A DNA stretch of 64,000 nucleotides from Amycolatopsis antarctica. GTDB lineage: Bacteria; Actinomycetota; Actinomycetes; Mycobacteriales; Pseudonocardiaceae. The notes beneath the pieces are model-generated. The model was given only the letters and a program-made list of their open reading frames with translations. It made no database searches and was not told the DNA's origin. The position numbers were made by a program, and so were the translations under genes. The stretch spans positions 62,001 through 126,000 of the forward strand of contig NZ_NKYE01000019.1 in assembly GCF_002262875.1 (NCBI RefSeq), written 5' to 3'. Shown piece after piece: positions 8,599-18,854 of this stretch (its first letter is position 1; each line of letters begins with the position of its first letter).

Positions 8599-9888
8599 GT
8601 GACGGACGAGCGGCCGGAGACCCGGCGCGGGGGAGCCCGCAAGGTACTCGGCTCCATCGTCGTCGACACCCGGCCGCTGAAGATCCCCGCCTACCGCAGG
8701 CTGTGGGTGTCGACGGCCGTGACGACCGTCGGCAGCCAGCTCACCGCCGTCGCGGTCCCCAAGCAGGTCTTCGACCTGACCGGCTCCTCCGGTTTCGTCG
8801 GCCTGACCGGCGCCGTGGCACTGGTGCCGTTGATCGTGTTCGGCCTCTGGGGCGGTGCGATCGCCGACACCGTCGACCGGCGCAAGCTGTTGCTGGTCAC
8901 CAACATCGGTATCGCGGTGGTCTCCGCGCTGCTGTGGCTGCAGGCCTTCCTGGACGTCGGCTCGGTGTGGCTGGTCCTCGTGCTGCTCGGCCTCGGGCAG
9001 GCGTTCTTCGCGATGAACATGCCCACCCGCAGCGCCGCGATCGCCCGGCTGGTGCCGGTGGAACTGCTGCCCTCCGCCGTCGCGCTCGGCTCGACGATGG
9101 CGCAGTTCGGTGCCGTGCTCGGTCCGCTGCTGGCCGGTGCGCTGCTGCCCGTGCTGGGACTGTCCACTCTCTACCTGATCGACACGGTCGCGCTCGGGCT
9201 GGCGCTGCTCGCCGTCTACCGGCTGCCCGCGCTGCCGCCGTTGAACGGGCCCTCGCGGCGGGCGGGGCTGCGCGACATCCTCGACGGATTCCGTTACCTG
9301 GCCGCGCAGAAGATCCTGCTGGCCTCGTTCCTGGTCGACATCATCGCCATGGTCGCCGGGATGCCGAGAGCGCTGTTCCCGGAGATGGCGGAACGGACCT
9401 TCGGTGACCCGCCGGGTGGCGGGGCGGCGCTCGGCTGGCTCTACGCCGCGATCCCGGTCGGCGCGCTCGCCTGCGGACTCGCCTCCGGGTGGCTGTCGCG
9501 GATCGGCAGGCACGGCGTCGGCGTGACGATCGCGATCGGCGTCTGGGGGCTGGCGATCATCGGGTTCGGGCTGTCGAACTCCCTGTGGCTGGCGGTCTTC
9601 TTCCTCGCGCTCGGCGGCGCCGCGGACTTCGTCAGCATGGTGTTCCGCAGCGCGATCCTGCAGGCCGCCGCCACCGACGAGATGCGCGGGCGGACGCAGG
9701 GGGTGTTCACCGTCGTCGTCGCGGGCGGACCGCGCATCGCCGACGTGACGCACGGGTGGGCGGCGGCCGGCGTCGGCACCGCCGCGGCCGCGTCCGGCGG
9801 CGGCCTGCTGGTGATCCTCGTGCTGGTGGTGGCCGTGATCGCGATCCCGGCGTTCTGGCGTTACCGAGCCCCGACCGCGGCGCGCTGA
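8599..9888 (+). CDS. MFS transporter, EntS/MFS_3 type
   Basis: 429-aa integral membrane protein with about 12 hydrophobic segments. It opens LKIPAYRRLWVSTAVTTVGSQLTAVAVP and has the loop 2-3 motif GGAIADTVDRRKLLL and a central cytosolic loop RRAGLRDILDGFRYLAAQK, all typical of the MFS_3 (enterobactin exporter EntS-like) group. The substrate is unknown. Export of a catechol siderophore is one possibility given the DHB genes at 36 kb, but nothing links them directly. A dyad operator candidate overlaps its promoter. Confidence 0.88.
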   Translation: MTDERPETRRGGARKVLGSIVVDTRPLKIPAYRRLWVSTAVTTVGSQLTAVAVPKQVFDLTGSSGFVGLTGAVALVPLIVFGLWGGAIADTVDRRKLLLVTNIGIAVVSALLWLQAFLDVGSVWLVLVLLGLGQAFFAMNMPTRSAAIARLVPVELLPSAVALGSTMAQFGAVLGPLLAGALLPVLGLSTLYLIDTVALGLALLAVYRLPALPPLNGPSRRAGLRDILDGFRYLAAQKILLASFLVDIIAMVAGMPRALFPEMAERTFGDPPGGGAALGWLYAAIPVGALACGLASGWLSRIGRHGVGVTIAIGVWGLAIIGFGLSNSLWLAVFFLALGGAADFVSMVFRSAILQAAATDEMRGRTQGVFTVVVAGGPRIADVTHGWAAAGVGTAAAASGGGLLVILVLVVAVIAIPAFWRYRAPTAAR

Positions 9889-9964
9889 GCTCCCGGCCAT
9901 CGCCACCCGGCGAAAGTGCGAGGGCACTACCGGTACGCGGTTTCGTGCGGCACACTCTCCCGCC

Positions 9965-11326
9965 ATGGCGGACACGCAGAGCGTCACGGACGAAACGGGC
10001 CCGGCGGGACAACCCTCGCTGAAGCGGGTCATGGGCCCGAAGCTGCTGTTGTTCTTCGTGGTCGGCGACATCATCGGCACCGGCGTCTACGCGCTGACCG
10101 GGCAGGTGGCGGGCCGGGTCGGCGGTGCGCTGTGGCTGCCGTTCCTGCTGGCCTTCGTCGTCGCGTTCATGACGGCCTTCAGCTACCTGGAGCTGGTCGG
10201 CAAGTACCCGAGGGCCGCGGGCGCCGCGCTCTACACCAACCGCGCCTTCAAGATCCCGTTCCTGACGTTCATGGTCGCCTTCGCGGTGATGTGCTCCGGG
10301 ATCACCTCGGCCTCCTCGGCGGCGGTGGCGTTCGGCGACACCTACGTCGCGGAGTTCATCACCTCGCCGATGCCGTTGATGGCGATCCTGTTCATCATCG
10401 GCCTGGGACTGATCAACTTCCGCGGCGTCAGCGAGTCGGTGAAGACGAACGTGGTGCTGACGTTCATCGAGCTGGCCGGTCTGCTGATCATCATCGGTGT
10501 GGGCGTGTGGGCCGTGCTCAACGGCCAGGGCGACGCGAGCAGGCTGGTGCAGATCGACACCGCCGACCAGACGTACCTGGTGGCGATCACCTCGGCGACC
10601 TCGCTGGCGTTCTTCGCGATGGTCGGCTTCGAGGACTCGGTGAACATGGCCGAGGAGTGCAAGAACCCGGTGCGCATCTTCCCGAAGGCGATGCTGTGGG
10701 GAATGGTGGTCGCCTCCACCATCTACATCCTCGTGTCGGTGACCTCCTCGTTGCTGGTGCCCGCGGGCGAACTGGAGGCGGCGGAGAGCAGTGCGCTGCT
10801 GAAGGTGCTCGACGTGGGCGCGCCGGGTTTCCCGAGGGAGATCTTCTCCGCGATCGGCATCTTCGCCGTGATTAACTCCGCACTGATCAACATGCTGATG
10901 GCCAGCAGGCTGCTCTACGGCATGGCGAACGAGCGGATCATCCCGAAGGCGCTGGGCACCGTGCACCCGGCCCGCCGCAGCCCGTGGGTGGCCATCGTGT
11001 TCACCAGCCTCATCGCCATCGCGCTCGTGTCCACTGTGGACATCTCGCAGCTCGGCGGTACGACGGCGCTGTTGCTGCTGGCGGTCTTCGCCATCGTCAA
11101 CATCGCGGTTCTGGTGCTGCGCAAGGAGAAGTCCGAGCACAAGCATTTCCGCGCCCCCACCGTGATCCCGGTGCTCGCCGCGATCTTCTGCGTGTACCTG
11201 GCCAGTCCGCTTTCCGGTCGCCCCGCGCTGGACTACCAGGTCGCCGGGATCCTGCTCGCCGTCGGCGCGGCGCTGTGGGTCGTCAACCGGCTGCTGATGC
11301 GGCGCGAGCACGTCCGGCACGAGTGA
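9965..11326 (+). CDS. APC-superfamily amino acid permease
   Basis: 453-aa permease with about 12 membrane segments. The first helix region LFFVVGDIIGTGVYALTG carries the GxG substrate-binding motif, followed by YLELVGKYPRAAGAALYTNRAF and the conserved GFEDSVNMAEECKNPVRIFPKA after helix 6. The substrate is probably an amino acid or related cation, and specificity cannot be read. It is monocistronic, with 76 bp upstream and 48 bp before the epimerase gene. Confidence 0.88.
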   Translation: MADTQSVTDETGPAGQPSLKRVMGPKLLLFFVVGDIIGTGVYALTGQVAGRVGGALWLPFLLAFVVAFMTAFSYLELVGKYPRAAGAALYTNRAFKIPFLTFMVAFAVMCSGITSASSAAVAFGDTYVAEFITSPMPLMAILFIIGLGLINFRGVSESVKTNVVLTFIELAGLLIIIGVGVWAVLNGQGDASRLVQIDTADQTYLVAITSATSLAFFAMVGFEDSVNMAEECKNPVRIFPKAMLWGMVVASTIYILVSVTSSLLVPAGELEAAESSALLKVLDVGAPGFPREIFSAIGIFAVINSALINMLMASRLLYGMANERIIPKALGTVHPARRSPWVAIVFTSLIAIALVSTVDISQLGGTTALLLLAVFAIVNIAVLVLRKEKSEHKHFRAPTVIPVLAAIFCVYLASPLSGRPALDYQVAGILLAVGAALWVVNRLLMRREHVRHE

Positions 11327-11374
11327 CCGGCCTCGGCGGTGCCGCGCGGCCGGTTCCTCGGTAAGTTCGCGGCC

Positions 11375-12277
11375 ATGACGAATCCCACCGGCGAACAGTT
11401 CGAACTCATCCGGGGCGGCGCGCGCGCCGTCGTCACCGAGATCGGCGCCGGGTTGCGTGCCTTCGAGGTGGCCGGGGTGCCCTACGTCGAGGCCTTCGAG
11501 CCGGAGGACGCGCCGCCGAAGGGCGCTGGCCAGATCCTGCTGCCGTGGCCGAACCGCACCAAGGGCGGCCGGTGGAGCCACCAGGGCGCGCCGCAGCAGC
11601 TCGCAATCACCGAGGAGAAGCGCGGCAACGCCATCCACGGATTGGCGCGGGACAAGGAATGGCGGCTGCTGGAGCACGCCGAGTCCTCGATCGTCTTCGA
11701 ACTCGACCTCGACGGTGATCCGGGCTGGCCGGTGCCGCTGCGTACCCGGATCACCTACGAACTGGCCCCGCGCGAACTCACCGTCACGCACGAGATCCAC
11801 AACGCCGGGGAGAGCGCCGTCGGCGTCGGGGTCGGTGCCCACCCGTACTTCCGGATCGGTGCCGCCGCGACCGACCAGCTCACGCTCACCCTGCCCGCGT
11901 CCCGGGTGCGGCCGTTCCTGGAGGCGCAGATCCCCTCGGACACCGAACGCGAGGTCGAGGGCACCGAGTACGACTTCCGGACGGGCAGGCCGCTGGCCGG
12001 GATCGACCTGGACACCGCCTTCGGTGAACTCGCCGCCGGGGACGACGGCCGCTACCACCACCTGCTCAGCCACGAGGGCACGACGCTGGACGTGTGGGCG
12101 GGACCGGACTTCCGCTGGGTGCAGGTGTTCACCCCGGACGATCTCACCGGTCGCGGCCGGGCCGTCGCCATCGAGCCGATGACCTGCCCCGCCGACGCGC
12201 TGAACACCGGAACCGACCTGATCGACCTCGCCCCCGGCGGCTCCTGGACCGGGAGTTGGGGCATCCGCGTCGGGTGA
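11375..12277 (+). CDS. Aldose 1-epimerase family protein
   Basis: 300-aa galactose-mutarotase-like beta-sandwich. Signature stretches are GQILLPWPNRTKGGRW (substrate arginine), NAIHGLARDKEW (first catalytic His), VGVGAHPYFRI (second catalytic His) and a late Glu in VAIEPMTCPADALN. It would interconvert sugar anomers. ATG 11375 fits the conserved start. The next gene (GNAT) begins within or just after its stop. Confidence 0.9.
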   Translation: MTNPTGEQFELIRGGARAVVTEIGAGLRAFEVAGVPYVEAFEPEDAPPKGAGQILLPWPNRTKGGRWSHQGAPQQLAITEEKRGNAIHGLARDKEWRLLEHAESSIVFELDLDGDPGWPVPLRTRITYELAPRELTVTHEIHNAGESAVGVGVGAHPYFRIGAAATDQLTLTLPASRVRPFLEAQIPSDTEREVEGTEYDFRTGRPLAGIDLDTAFGELAAGDDGRYHHLLSHEGTTLDVWAGPDFRWVQVFTPDDLTGRGRAVAIEPMTCPADALNTGTDLIDLAPGGSWTGSWGIRVG

Positions 12278-12291
12278 CTCCCCCTGGGCGG

Positions 12292-12780
12292 ATGGCAGAG
12301 GTGATCCGGCTCGGTGACGAGGACGCGGGCGAACTGCTGACCCTGCAACGGGCCGCGTACGTCACCGAGGCCCGCGCGCACCGGAACCTGGACCTGCCGC
12401 CGCTGCTGGAGACGGTCGGCGAGCTGCTCGCCGCCCTGCGTGACCCGGCCGCCATCGCCTGGGGAATACGCGAGGGCGGCCGGCTGGCCGCCGGGGTGTG
12501 GATCCGGGTGGACGGTGTGCACGCGGACGTCGCCAGGCTGGTCGTCGCCCCCGATCGGCAGGGCGCGGGCCTCGGCCGGGCGCTGCTCACCGCGGCCGAG
12601 GCCCGCCTGCCGCCGGGGGTGCGCGTCGTCCGGCTGTTCACCGGCGAGCACAGCCTCGGTGCGCTGCGGCTGTACGCGCGGCTCGGCTACCGCGAGGTGC
12701 GCAGAACCCCGGAGCACGATTATCTGCTCGTGCATCTTCAAAAGCACCTCGACGTGCCACCGTCCGCCGACGTTCGTTAG
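12292..12780 (+). CDS. GNAT-family N-acetyltransferase
   Basis: 162-aa acetyltransferase. The acetyl-CoA loop is VAPDRQGAGLGRALL (motif A, about residues 85-100), followed by the C-terminal ALRLYARLGYREVRRT typical of GNAT motif B. The substrate is unknown. ATG 12292 is used; an in-frame GTG at 12274 overlaps the epimerase stop (GTGA) and would add 6 residues, suggesting coupling. Confidence 0.87.
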   Translation: MAEVIRLGDEDAGELLTLQRAAYVTEARAHRNLDLPPLLETVGELLAALRDPAAIAWGIREGGRLAAGVWIRVDGVHADVARLVVAPDRQGAGLGRALLTAAEARLPPGVRVVRLFTGEHSLGALRLYARLGYREVRRTPEHDYLLVHLQKHLDVPPSADVR

Positions 12781-12791
12781 CGTGTCGAACC

Positions 12792-14006
12792 ATGGTTAGC
12801 GCGATCATTGGCGGGTATGTCGTTCCGGTCGACGGGGAGCCGATCGAGGGCGGCACGGTGCTCATCGAGGACGGCAAGATCCTCGCCGTCGGCACCGAGG
12901 CCGACATCGACGTGCCCGAGGACGCCGAACTGGTCGACGCGGGCGGCTCCTGGGTTCTGCCCGGCTTCGTTGACGCCCACGCCCACCTCGGCGTGCACGA
13001 GGACGGCGAGGGCTGGTCCGGCAACGACACCAACGAGATGACCGACCCGAACGGCGCCCGCTTCCGCGCGGTGGACGGCATCGACATGCACGAGGTCGGC
13101 TTCGACGACGCGCTCGCCGGCGGCGTCACCAGCGTCGTGATCAAGCCCGGTTCCGGCAACCCCATCGGCGGCCAGACCATCGGCGTCAAGACCTGGGCGC
13201 GCACCGTGCTGGACGCGGTCTTCGCCGAGGGCGTCAGCGTGAAGAGCGCGCTCGGCGAGAACCCGAAGCGCGTCTACGGCGACAAGGGCACCACGCCGTC
13301 CACCCGGCTCGGCGTCGCGGCGATCATCCGCGAGGCCTTCACCGACGCCCGCAACTACGCGGCCAAGCGCGACCACGCCGCGTCCGAGGGCAAGCCGTTC
13401 GCCGTCGACCTCACCAAGGAGACGCTCTGCCGCGTCCTCGACGGCGAGCTCGCCTGGGACCAGCACACCCACCGCGCCGACGACATCGTCACCGCCATCC
13501 GGCTTGCCGAGGAGTTCGGCTACCGGCTCGTCATCAACCACGGCACCGAGGGACACCTGATCGCCGACCTGATCGCCGAGCGCGGCGTGCCGGTGATCCT
13601 GGGGCCGCTGTTCACCAGCCGGAGCAAGGTCGAGGTGCGCAACCGCACGCTGCGCTCGGCCGGGATCATGGCCCGCGCCGGCGTCAAGCTCGCGCTCACC
13701 ACCGACCACCCCGTCGTGCCGATCAACTTCCTTGTGCACCAGGCGACCCTGGCCGTCAAGGAGGGGCTGGACAGTGACACGGCGCTGCGCGCGCTGACCG
13801 TCAACCCGGCGGAGATCCTCGGTCTCGGTGACCGGGTCGGAGCGTTGAAGCCCGGGCTGGACGCCGATGTCGTGCTGTGGTCCGGTGACCCGCTGGACGT
13901 GATGAACCGGGCCCTGCGCGTCTTCGTCGGCGGCCGCGAGGTCTACCACTTCGACGAGAACGCGGGTGTCGGCGTCGTCGCCGACCGCTGCTACTCCGAG
14001 CGCTGA
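12792..14006 (+). CDS. Amidohydrolase, metal-dependent (imidazolonepropionase/dihydroorotase superfamily)
   Basis: 404-aa amidohydrolase-superfamily enzyme. Metal-site motifs are DAHAHLG (HxH near residue 60), DQHTHRADDI, INHGTEGH and TTDHPVVP. The ends form the usual composite beta-sandwich, with GLKPGLDADVVLWSGDPL near the C-terminus. Related actinobacterial proteins are annotated only as amidohydrolases and the substrate is unresolved. It starts 12 bp after the GNAT gene, so it is probably co-transcribed. Confidence 0.88.
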   Translation: MVSAIIGGYVVPVDGEPIEGGTVLIEDGKILAVGTEADIDVPEDAELVDAGGSWVLPGFVDAHAHLGVHEDGEGWSGNDTNEMTDPNGARFRAVDGIDMHEVGFDDALAGGVTSVVIKPGSGNPIGGQTIGVKTWARTVLDAVFAEGVSVKSALGENPKRVYGDKGTTPSTRLGVAAIIREAFTDARNYAAKRDHAASEGKPFAVDLTKETLCRVLDGELAWDQHTHRADDIVTAIRLAEEFGYRLVINHGTEGHLIADLIAERGVPVILGPLFTSRSKVEVRNRTLRSAGIMARAGVKLALTTDHPVVPINFLVHQATLAVKEGLDSDTALRALTVNPAEILGLGDRVGALKPGLDADVVLWSGDPLDVMNRALRVFVGGREVYHFDENAGVGVVADRCYSER

Positions 14007-14036
14007 CCTGGCTCGCGAAGGGCGGCCGGTGCGGCG

Positions 14037-15188
14037 TTATCCGGCCGCCTGGCGGAGTTCGCGGGCGATGACCATGCGCTGGATCTGGTTCGTGCCCTCG
14101 AAGATCTGCGGCACCTTCGCCTCACGCATGTAGCGCTCCACCGGGAAGTCGCGGGTGTACCCGGCGCCGCCGAGCACCTGCACGGCGTCGGTGGTGACCT
14201 TCATCGCCGAGTCCGTCGCGACGAGCTTGGCGATCGAGGCCTGACGCTGGAACGGCATACCGCGGTCCCGGCGGCGGGCGGCGTCGAGGTACATCGCCCT
14301 GGACGACTCGACGGCCGCCGCCATGTCGGCGAGCAGGAACTCGACGCCCTGGAACTCGATGATCGGCCTGCCGAACTGGCTGCGGCCCTTGGCGTACGCG
14401 ACGGCCTCGTCGAGCGCGGCCTGGGCCAGGCCGACGGCGCAGGCGGCGATCCCGAGCCGGCCGGAACTCAGTGAGGAGAGCGCGATCCGCAGCCCTTCGC
14501 CCTCGGCGCCGACGAGCCGGTCGGTGCCGACGCGGGCGTCGGTGAACAGCAGTTGCGCCGTGGTCGATCCGGTCAGGCCCATCTTGCGTTCCGGGGTCGC
14601 GGCGGAGACGCCGGGCGTCTCGCCGTCGACGAGCAGGCAGCTCACGCCCCGCCCGCCGTCGTCGCTGGTGCGGACCATCGTCGTGTAGAAGTCGGCCTCC
14701 CCGGCGTGGGTGATCCACGCCTTGGTGCCGTTGACGACGTACACCTCGCCGTCCACGCGGGCGCGGGTGGACAGCGCCGCCGCGTCGGAACCGGCGTGCG
14801 ACTCGGACAGCGCGTACGCGCCCAGCAGTTCCCCGTCGAGCATCGCGGGCAGCCAGCGGTCCCGCTGCGGGTCGGTGCCGTAGTGGGCGAGGGCGTAGCA
14901 GGACATGGTGTGCACCGAGAGGCCGACGCCGACCGACATCCAGGCGGCCGCGATCTCCTCCAGCACCTGCAGGTAGACCTCGTAGGCGACCTCCCCGCCG
15001 CCCCAGCGCTCGGCGTAGGGCAGGCCGAGCAGGCCGGATTTGCCCAGCAGCCGGAACTGCTCGCGCGGGAAACGTTCGGCCTCCTCGTGCTCGGCCGCCA
15101 GCGGGGCGAGCTCGTCGCGGGCGATCTCGCGGGCGAGCGCGACCAGGTCGCCGGCTTCCGTCGTCGGCAAGAGGCGTTCCGCCGGCAT
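14037..15188 (-). CDS. Acyl-CoA dehydrogenase
   Basis: 383-aa FAD acyl-CoA dehydrogenase. It has the N-terminal helical domain, the middle-domain motifs ALSESHAGSD and NGTKAWITHAGEADFY, then GRSQFGRPIIEFQG, and the C-terminal AVQVLGGAGYTRDFPVERYMREAK. The motif IFEGTNQIQRMVIARE contains the catalytic glutamate. It is divergent from the TetR gene at 15254 across a 65-bp gap with dyad operators, so it is probably that regulator's target. Confidence 0.93.
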   Translation of the reverse strand: MPAERLLPTTEAGDLVALAREIARDELAPLAAEHEEAERFPREQFRLLGKSGLLGLPYAERWGGGEVAYEVYLQVLEEIAAAWMSVGVGLSVHTMSCYALAHYGTDPQRDRWLPAMLDGELLGAYALSESHAGSDAAALSTRARVDGEVYVVNGTKAWITHAGEADFYTTMVRTSDDGGRGVSCLLVDGETPGVSAATPERKMGLTGSTTAQLLFTDARVGTDRLVGAEGEGLRIALSSLSSGRLGIAACAVGLAQAALDEAVAYAKGRSQFGRPIIEFQGVEFLLADMAAAVESSRAMYLDAARRRDRGMPFQRQASIAKLVATDSAMKVTTDAVQVLGGAGYTRDFPVERYMREAKVPQIFEGTNQIQRMVIARELRQAAG

Positions 15189-15224
15189 GGTGTCCTCCGA
15201 GAGCGTTCGTTCTACACACCGAAA

Positions 15225-15252
15225 TAGTACTGAGAGCCGTACTAGAGTACGG
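15225..15252. promoter_or_regulatory. Dyad operator between acyl-CoA dehydrogenase and tetR
   Basis: CCGTACT-AG-AGTACGG inverted repeat at 15237-15252, directly abutting the tetR start, with a further AGTACT at 15226-15231. The GTACT/AGTAC elements lie in the only 65 bp separating the divergent genes. This fits TetR autoregulation and control of the dehydrogenase. Confidence 0.6.
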
Positions 15253-15253
15253 T

Positions 15254-15946
15254 ATGGCGATGGTCGAAGTCGATGCCCGCCGGCGTGACGTGCCCTCCCG
15301 GCGCCGGCCGACCGCGCGGCAGCTCGCCCTCCTCGCCGAGCTCGAACGGCTCTTTCTCGCCGAGGGGTTCATCGCGTTCACCCTCGACGACCTCGCCGCC
15401 CGCCTGCACTGCTCCAAGTCCACGCTCTACGCCGTCGCGCCGAGCAAGGAGCAACTCGCCACCAAGGTCGTCGGCCGCTTCTTCAGAGGTGCCACCGAGG
15501 AGATCGAACGCAGGCTGGTCGGCGTCGAGGACGCGCGCACCCTGCTGGCGACCTACCTCGCCGGAGCCTCGGAGCTCCTCGGCGCCGCCACCTCGGAGTT
15601 CATCCGCGACGTCGGCGACTTCGAACCCACCCGCGCCGCCTACGAGCTCAACTCCAAGGCCGCCGCCGAACGGATCCGCGAGTTCATCGCCAAGGGCGTC
15701 ACCGACGGCGTCTTCCGGGACGTACACGCCAGCCTGCTCGCGGAGATGGCCGGCCTGCTGGTGGAGAACATCCAGTCCGGCGTGATCGGCCGCCGAGCGG
15801 GCGTCTCCGACTCGCAGGCCTTCGCCGCGCTGGCCGACCTGCTGCTCGGTGGCCTCGCCCCGGCGGACGACCCGCGTTCCGCGGCCGGAATGGGCAGGGT
15901 TGCGGAGCCCGGTCGTGGACGGCGTGGGCTACCATCGCGGCCGTGA
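15254..15946 (+). CDS. TetR-family transcriptional regulator
   Basis: 230-aa regulator. Residues about 18-65 (TARQLALLAELERLFLAEGF, then LDDLAARLHCSKSTLYAVAPSKEQL) form a TetR DNA-binding domain, and the C-terminal domain is helical. The divergent acyl-CoA dehydrogenase and the dyad in the shared promoter suggest an acyl-CoA-responsive repressor. ATG 15254 lies inside or next to the operator, and ATG 15260 is an alternative. The stop overlaps the next gene's GTG start (GTGA). Confidence 0.88.
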   Translation: MAMVEVDARRRDVPSRRRPTARQLALLAELERLFLAEGFIAFTLDDLAARLHCSKSTLYAVAPSKEQLATKVVGRFFRGATEEIERRLVGVEDARTLLATYLAGASELLGAATSEFIRDVGDFEPTRAAYELNSKAAAERIREFIAKGVTDGVFRDVHASLLAEMAGLLVENIQSGVIGRRAGVSDSQAFAALADLLLGGLAPADDPRSAAGMGRVAEPGRGRRGLPSRP

Positions 15947-16893
15947 TCGTCGTCGGTGGTGAGGCCCTGGTCGACCTGGTGCCTGATGTGTCCACAGTGG
16001 ATAGTCCGGCCGTGCGGGACGGACTCGCCCCGCTGTTGCCCAGGCTCGGCGGGGGCCCGTACAACGTCGCTCTCGCCGCGGGCAGGCTCGGCATGCGGAC
16101 CGCCTTCCTCTCCCGCGTCTCCACCGACAACTTCGGTGACGCGATGGTGGCCAGGCTGCGCGCGTCCAATGTCGACACCTCGCTGCTGCAGCGCGGGCCG
16201 GAGCCGACGACACTGGCCGTCGTCGCACTCGACGAGCACGGTGGCGCCGCGTACTCCTTCTACACAGAGGGCACCGCGGACCGGCTGGTCGCCGACCCGG
16301 GGCCGCTGCCCGAGGAGGTGACCGCGCTGTCGCTCGGCACGCTCGGCATGGTGCTGGAGCCGGGAGCGAGCGCGTACGAGACCGTGCTGCGGCGGGAGTC
16401 CCGGCGCGGCGTGCTGACCATGATGGACCCGAACATCCGGGCCGACCTCATCGCCGACCCCGAGGCCTACCGCGCCCGCTTCGCCTCCTGGCTGCCGGAC
16501 CTGCGGGTGCTCAAGCTGTCGGTGGACGAGGTCGGCTGGCTGACCGACGGCTCGGCGCGCCCCGACCTCGCCACCGCGGCCCGCCCGTGGCTCGACGCGG
16601 GCGTGCGGGCCGTGGTCGTCACCGATGGCGGCGAGGGCGTCACGGTGCTGACCGCCGCGGGCGAGCAGGTGCGCGTGCCCTCCGCCCCGGCGACCGTGGT
16701 GGACACCATCGGTGCGGGCGACACCGTCCAGGGAGCGCTACTGGCGTGGCTGATCCGCAACGACGCCGGTGACCCGGGCGAACTCGGTGCCGACGGCTGG
16801 CGGGACGCACTGACCTATGCCGCCCGCGCGGCAGCGGTGACCGTCTCGCGCAGCGGTGCCGAGCCGCCGACCGAGGCGGAGCTGCAAGACTGA
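15943..16893 (+). CDS. PfkB-family carbohydrate kinase (fructokinase-like)
   Basis: 316-aa ribokinase-fold sugar kinase. The N-terminal glycine motif is RLGGGPYNVALAAGRLG, with a second region at MMDPNIRADLI, and the C-terminal signature DTIGAGDTVQGALLAWL has the catalytic Asp in GAGD. This arrangement resembles fructokinases, but the sugar is not proven. GTG 15943 overlaps the tetR stop by 4 nt. Confidence 0.9.
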   Translation: MIVVGGEALVDLVPDVSTVDSPAVRDGLAPLLPRLGGGPYNVALAAGRLGMRTAFLSRVSTDNFGDAMVARLRASNVDTSLLQRGPEPTTLAVVALDEHGGAAYSFYTEGTADRLVADPGPLPEEVTALSLGTLGMVLEPGASAYETVLRRESRRGVLTMMDPNIRADLIADPEAYRARFASWLPDLRVLKLSVDEVGWLTDGSARPDLATAARPWLDAGVRAVVVTDGGEGVTVLTAAGEQVRVPSAPATVVDTIGAGDTVQGALLAWLIRNDAGDPGELGADGWRDALTYAARAAAVTVSRSGAEPPTEAELQD

Positions 16894-17143
16894 AAGGGTT
16901 ACGCGGCAGAACGGGAAATAGTCCGGGACGGCGGTGTCCGTCGTGTGAATATTCTCCCAAACGCTTAACCTGCGGTAACACAATGGCTGCGCTGAGACCC
17001 TGTGGTCGTCTAGCGTAGGGCTGACTTCGTACCCCAGCGGGGCGGTACGCGGCGGGACGACAATATGGTCTTCGCCCGTGTGGGAAAGCTTGTGTGATCT
17101 GCAGGCATCGCGCCGGCCCGTGTGATGAGTGAGAGGGACTTGC
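16894..17143 (+). promoter_or_regulatory. gltA upstream region
   Basis: A 250-bp AT-richer leader before gltA. It contains a short stem-loop (CGTACC/GGTACG, 17028-17049), and GAGAGGGACTTGC before the ATG as ribosome site. The -10/-35 cannot be assigned with confidence; TAGCGT at 17011-17016 is one candidate -10. No ORF is seen. Confidence 0.4.
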
Positions 17144-18463
<1,320 letters not shown>

Positions 18464-18477
18464 CCCACCGCCGTACC

Positions 18478-18520
18478 GGAAAGGCCCGTCGCCCCGCCAC
18501 CAGGGACGACGGGCCTTTCC
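18478..18520 (+). terminator. Terminator hairpin after gltA
   Basis: 14-nt perfect arms (GGAAAGGCCCGTCG and its complement) around a 15-nt loop, directly after the gltA stop. No clear U-tract follows, which is usual for GC-rich actinobacteria. Confidence 0.85.
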
Positions 18521-18527
18521 GCGTCCG

Positions 18528-18552
18528 CCCCACCCCCACCCCCACCCCCACC
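18528..18552. repeat. (CCCCAC)n microsatellite
   Basis: About four copies of a CCCCAC hexamer between the gltA terminator and the 22-nt repeat array. Confidence 0.8.
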
Positions 18553-18638
18553 GTGTCGCGCGGTAGGACACCCCGTGTCGTGCGTTCTGGCACCCCGTGT
18601 CGGGCGGTGGGGCATGCCGTGTCGGGCGGTGGGGCTTT
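18551..18638. repeat. 22-nt tandem repeat array, forward arm (4 copies)
   Basis: Units starting CCGTGTCG at 18551, 18573, 18595 and 18617 have an exact 22-nt period, with consensus CCGTGTCGGGCGGTGGGGCA plus 2 nt. It is non-coding: no ribosome site or codon bias is seen. It faces an inverted array at 18718-18797 across a 79-bp centre. Confidence 0.88.
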
Positions 18639-18717
18639 CTGTTGTGCCGTAATCATTGTCAGCCTCGCCGGCATTCTCGGGTTCGCCCTCGGCCGTTCCG
18701 CCGGGTGCCCGAACGCC

Positions 18718-18797
18718 CGACACGGCGTGCCGTCGCGCCCGACACGGCGTGCCCGAACGCCCGACACGGCGTGCCGTAGCGCGTGACACGGTGAGGT
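18718..18797. repeat. 22-nt tandem repeat array, inverted arm (4 copies)
   Basis: Units starting CGACACGG (last one TGACACGG) at 18718, 18740, 18762 and 18784 are the reverse complement of the forward array, again at exact 22-nt spacing. Together with the forward arm they could extrude a large cruciform upstream of the photolyase gene. Confidence 0.88.
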
Positions 18798-18854
18798 GGG
18801 GCGGGAGGGTTGACGATCTGCGGCGGGGGCGTGCTGGGCATAGCCTCTGGCGTC

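Noticed and set aside
18553..18789. Short open frames in both directions through the 22-nt repeats
   Set aside because: They simply translate the repeat (a 22-nt period shifts frame each unit) and have no ribosome site.
18551..18797. Possible CRISPR array from regular repeats
   Set aside because: Units are directly adjacent with no variable spacers, change orientation midway, and no cas genes are present.
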